In this document: piece after piece, positions 3,697-5,067 of the stretch
Numbering within the stretch: position 1 is the first letter of the stretch
Layout: every line of letters begins with the position of its first letter
Origin: Nitrososphaerota archaeon
Lineage (GTDB): Archaea; Thermoproteota; Nitrososphaeria; Nitrososphaerales; Gagatemarchaeaceae
Assembly (NCBI GenBank): GCA_005877185.1
Contig: VBPQ01000194.1
Span: forward strand, 1-5,067
Direction of reading: 5' to 3'
DNA: 5,067 nt
Translations under genes and position numbers: made by a program
The notes under the pieces: model-generated
The model's input: the letters and a program-made list of their open reading frames with translations, nothing else
The model's database searches: none
Told to the model about the DNA's origin: nothing

Positions 3697-4878
3697 ATGA
3701 AGATATTTCGCGCCTACAAGACAGAACTCGCCCCGGACGACGCGCAGCTCGCGGCTCTGTACAGGCACGCGGGCGCCGCCAGGTTCGCCTACAATTGGGG
3801 TCTCGAGTGGAAGAACAACGTACGCCTATTCAACATGCTCCCGCACCCGAGGCTGAAGACGCCCACTGCGGTAGACCTGCACAGGGAGCTCACTACGCTC
3901 AAGAAGACAAAACTGTCGTGGATGTACGAGGTATCGAAGTGCGCCCCACAGGAGGCGTTGAGGGACCTCGACGCAGCGTTCAGTAACTTCTTTGAGCACA
4001 GGGCGGGCTTCCCCAACTTCAAGAGCAGGAAGAGAGGAGTGGGGTCGTTCACTCTCTATGGTGTCATCAGCGTTCGCCCCGGCGAGATTCACTTTCCTCG
4101 GATAGGCTGGGTTAGGCTCAAGGAGCGCGGTTACATACCCTCGAGGGCACACATCAACTCTGTCACAGTCTCCGAGCGCGCCAGACGATGGTATGTGGCT
4201 GTAAACGTCGTCGTAGAGGAGAGCAGGGAACCGATAACCCCGCCCGGTCCCGTCGTCGGTGTCGACCGTGGGCTAAACTCCCTCGCGGTTGTCAGTGACG
4301 GCACCGTGCTCGAGAACCCGAGGGTGCTGCGCAGGTACGAGAGGAAGCTGAAACACCTTCAGCGCAACCTCAGCCGCAAGAAGAAGGGCTCGTCAAACCG
4401 AAGAAAGGCGAGGGAGGCGCTGGCTAGGCTCCACATGAGGGTCGCGAACACGCGCCTAGACGCCATCCAGAAATTCACTACGACGCTGGCGAACACCAAG
4501 CCCGTGATCGTCGTGGAGGACCTGGACGTGAAGAAGATGATGGGGAACCACCACCTCGCACGTGCCATCGCAGACGCTGCCTGGGGCGAGATCTCGAGGC
4601 AGCTGCGGTACAAGACCCTGTGGCATAGGTCCACCCTAATCACTGCGGAGAGGTGGTACCCATCGACGAAGAGGTGCTCGACGTGCGGGCACGTGAAGGA
4701 CGCGATGCCCCTGGAGGAGCGCACCTTCCACTGTGAGGGTTGCGGCCTCGACATCGACCGCGACCTCAACGCCGCGAGGAACCTCGCGGAGTGGCCGGGA
4801 GTTGCCCGGACACTAGAAACGCCTGCGGAGGGAGGAGTTCAGTCAACGGCGATAGCCGCTGATTCAGCCTCCCAGTGA
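3697..4878 (+). CDS. tnpB: TnpB, IS200/IS605-family RNA-guided nuclease
   Basis: From ATG 3697 this is 393 residues, normal for TnpB. MKIFRAYKTELAP and FAYNWGLEW (30-38) form the usual N-terminal region. The RuvC-like nuclease is split into GVDRG (188-192, Asp190), VVEDL (272-276, Glu274) and DRDLNAARN (354-362, Asp356 the likely third acidic residue). A zinc finger CSTC...CEGC (327-330 and 346-349) lies between the last two. All catalytic and zinc residues are present and no frame break is seen, so the protein may be active. TnpB nucleases use an omegaRNA from the element's right end to cut DNA beside a short transposon-adjacent motif and so help the element persist; they are the ancestors of Cas12. 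No tnpA transposase is in the window, so this is an IS1341-like, TnpB-only element or a remnant mobilised in trans. A strong SD precedes the gene. The 124-codon in-frame stretch upstream has no TnpB similarity and is left out. Confidence 0.95.
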   Translation: MKIFRAYKTELAPDDAQLAALYRHAGAARFAYNWGLEWKNNVRLFNMLPHPRLKTPTAVDLHRELTTLKKTKLSWMYEVSKCAPQEALRDLDAAFSNFFEHRAGFPNFKSRKRGVGSFTLYGVISVRPGEIHFPRIGWVRLKERGYIPSRAHINSVTVSERARRWYVAVNVVVEESREPITPPGPVVGVDRGLNSLAVVSDGTVLENPRVLRRYERKLKHLQRNLSRKKKGSSNRRKAREALARLHMRVANTRLDAIQKFTTTLANTKPVIVVEDLDVKKMMGNHHLARAIADAAWGEISRQLRYKTLWHRSTLITAERWYPSTKRCSTCGHVKDAMPLEERTFHCEGCGLDIDRDLNAARNLAEWPGVARTLETPAEGGVQSTAIAADSASQ

Positions 4879-4941
4879 ATCAGGAACCATAAGCCTCGGA
4901 AGAGGCCCAAGGCGGTGATGTGGTAATGTCCACGGCTTTGG
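4859..4941 (+). ncRNA. Candidate omegaRNA 3' part / transposon right end
   Basis: Three hairpins follow one another across and beyond the tnpB stop. The first is CTGATTCA/TGAATCAG, 8 bp (4859-4866 with 4876-4883) and spans the stop codon. The second is GCCTC/GAGGC with a GGAA loop (4893-4897 with 4902-4906). The third, 4907-4941, pairs CCAAGGC with GGCTTTG-side bases (7 bp including one G-T), then after a mismatch GTG with CAC. The loop of the first also contains GCCTC, so GAGGC of the second could pair there instead, a possible pseudoknot. omegaRNAs of TnpB elements overlap the 3' end of the gene and end at the right end of the element, with the guide just beyond. The exact 5' end and the element boundary cannot be read from this sequence. 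Confidence 0.5.
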
Positions 4942-5005
4942 CAACGAATAAGTCCCTCCGAATTCCAGTAGATGGTATGGATGGAGGCCGCGGAGGCAAG
5001 ACAAA
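4942..5005. other. Segment after the putative right end, no gene seen
   Basis: If the omegaRNA scaffold ends near 4941, the first bases here would be the guide and flanking chromosome. The only pattern noted is AATTCCA, which occurs here and twice more before the window ends. There is no SD-preceded ORF before 5006. Confidence 0.3.
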
Positions 5006-5067
5006 ATGAGGATCAGTCATGAATTCCAACAGCTAATTCCATCGGTCGGCGGAGGTGAAAATTCATG
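5006..5067 (+). CDS. Possible start of a gene running off the window
   Basis: ATG 5006 opens a frame (MRISHEFQQLIPSVGGGENS) that stays open to the edge, with GGAGG (4992-4996) 9 bases before it. The HEFQQLIP pattern loosely recalls the N-terminus of ParB-like proteins, but twenty residues are not enough to name it. The start at 5065 in another frame competes with it. Confidence 0.25.
   Translation, partial: MRISHEFQQLIPSVGGGENS
5051..5058 (+). promoter_or_regulatory. Strong SD for a start codon at the window edge
   Basis: GGAGGTGA, an extended match to the anti-SD of 16S rRNA, lies 6 bases before the ATG that forms the last three bases of the window (5065-5067). A gene probably begins there; nothing of its product can be seen. 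Confidence 0.5.

Overview
The window comes from an archaeal chromosome. The best evidence is the central gene pair: a RIO1-family kinase followed, with a 4-base overlap, by a two-KH-domain protein of the archaeal Dim2/Pno1 type. This is an archaeal 30S-biogenesis arrangement. The archaeal promoter architecture agrees with this (TATA-like boxes about 25 bases upstream of starts without a Shine-Dalgarno, SD, sequence), as does the mix of such genes with genes carrying strong SD sites. The sequence alone does not fix the phylum.

Left part (1-955). A decayed copy of the rio1 promoter and first ~21 codons lies at 44-144. It matches 956-1056 at 84 of 101 positions without gaps. Between the copies, on the minus strand, is a Doc/Fic-type toxin gene (434-875) broken by a single extra base, followed by a 37-codon ORF. 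A 16-bp imperfect inverted repeat (32-47 and 920-935) lies near both copies. The simplest reading is that a toxin module entered at the 5' end of rio1, duplicated the promoter and start, and has since decayed.

Middle (956-2359). rio1 is best started at TTG 993, and the dim2-like gene follows. Both products are expected to act in late 40S/30S maturation: Dim2 binds the 3' end of pre-16S rRNA and Rio1 acts as an ATPase/kinase on the same particle.

Right-middle (2360-3696). A 116-residue regulator joins a ribbon-helix-helix domain to a winged helix. A perfect 7-4-7 inverted repeat sits between its TATA-like box and its start codon, as expected for autoregulation. About 860 bases without a recognisable protein gene follow. 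They contain a good TATA box (2979-2988), three consecutive GC-rich stem-loops (3051-3137), and two identical 31-bp arrays, each of three 10-bp GGTAAC units, placed symmetrically around a small palindrome. A further folded region precedes the next gene.

Right part (3697-5067). A full-length, apparently intact TnpB (IS200/IS605 family, RNA-guided nuclease type) has a strong SD. Its 3' end runs into a series of hairpins that looks like the omegaRNA/right end. No TnpA is present, so the element would need help from elsewhere to move. Two candidate gene starts sit at the right edge.

The less ordinary items are the duplicated rio1 5' end around a broken toxin gene, the paired GGTAAC arrays, the stem-loop cluster behind its own promoter, and the TnpB 3' RNA.
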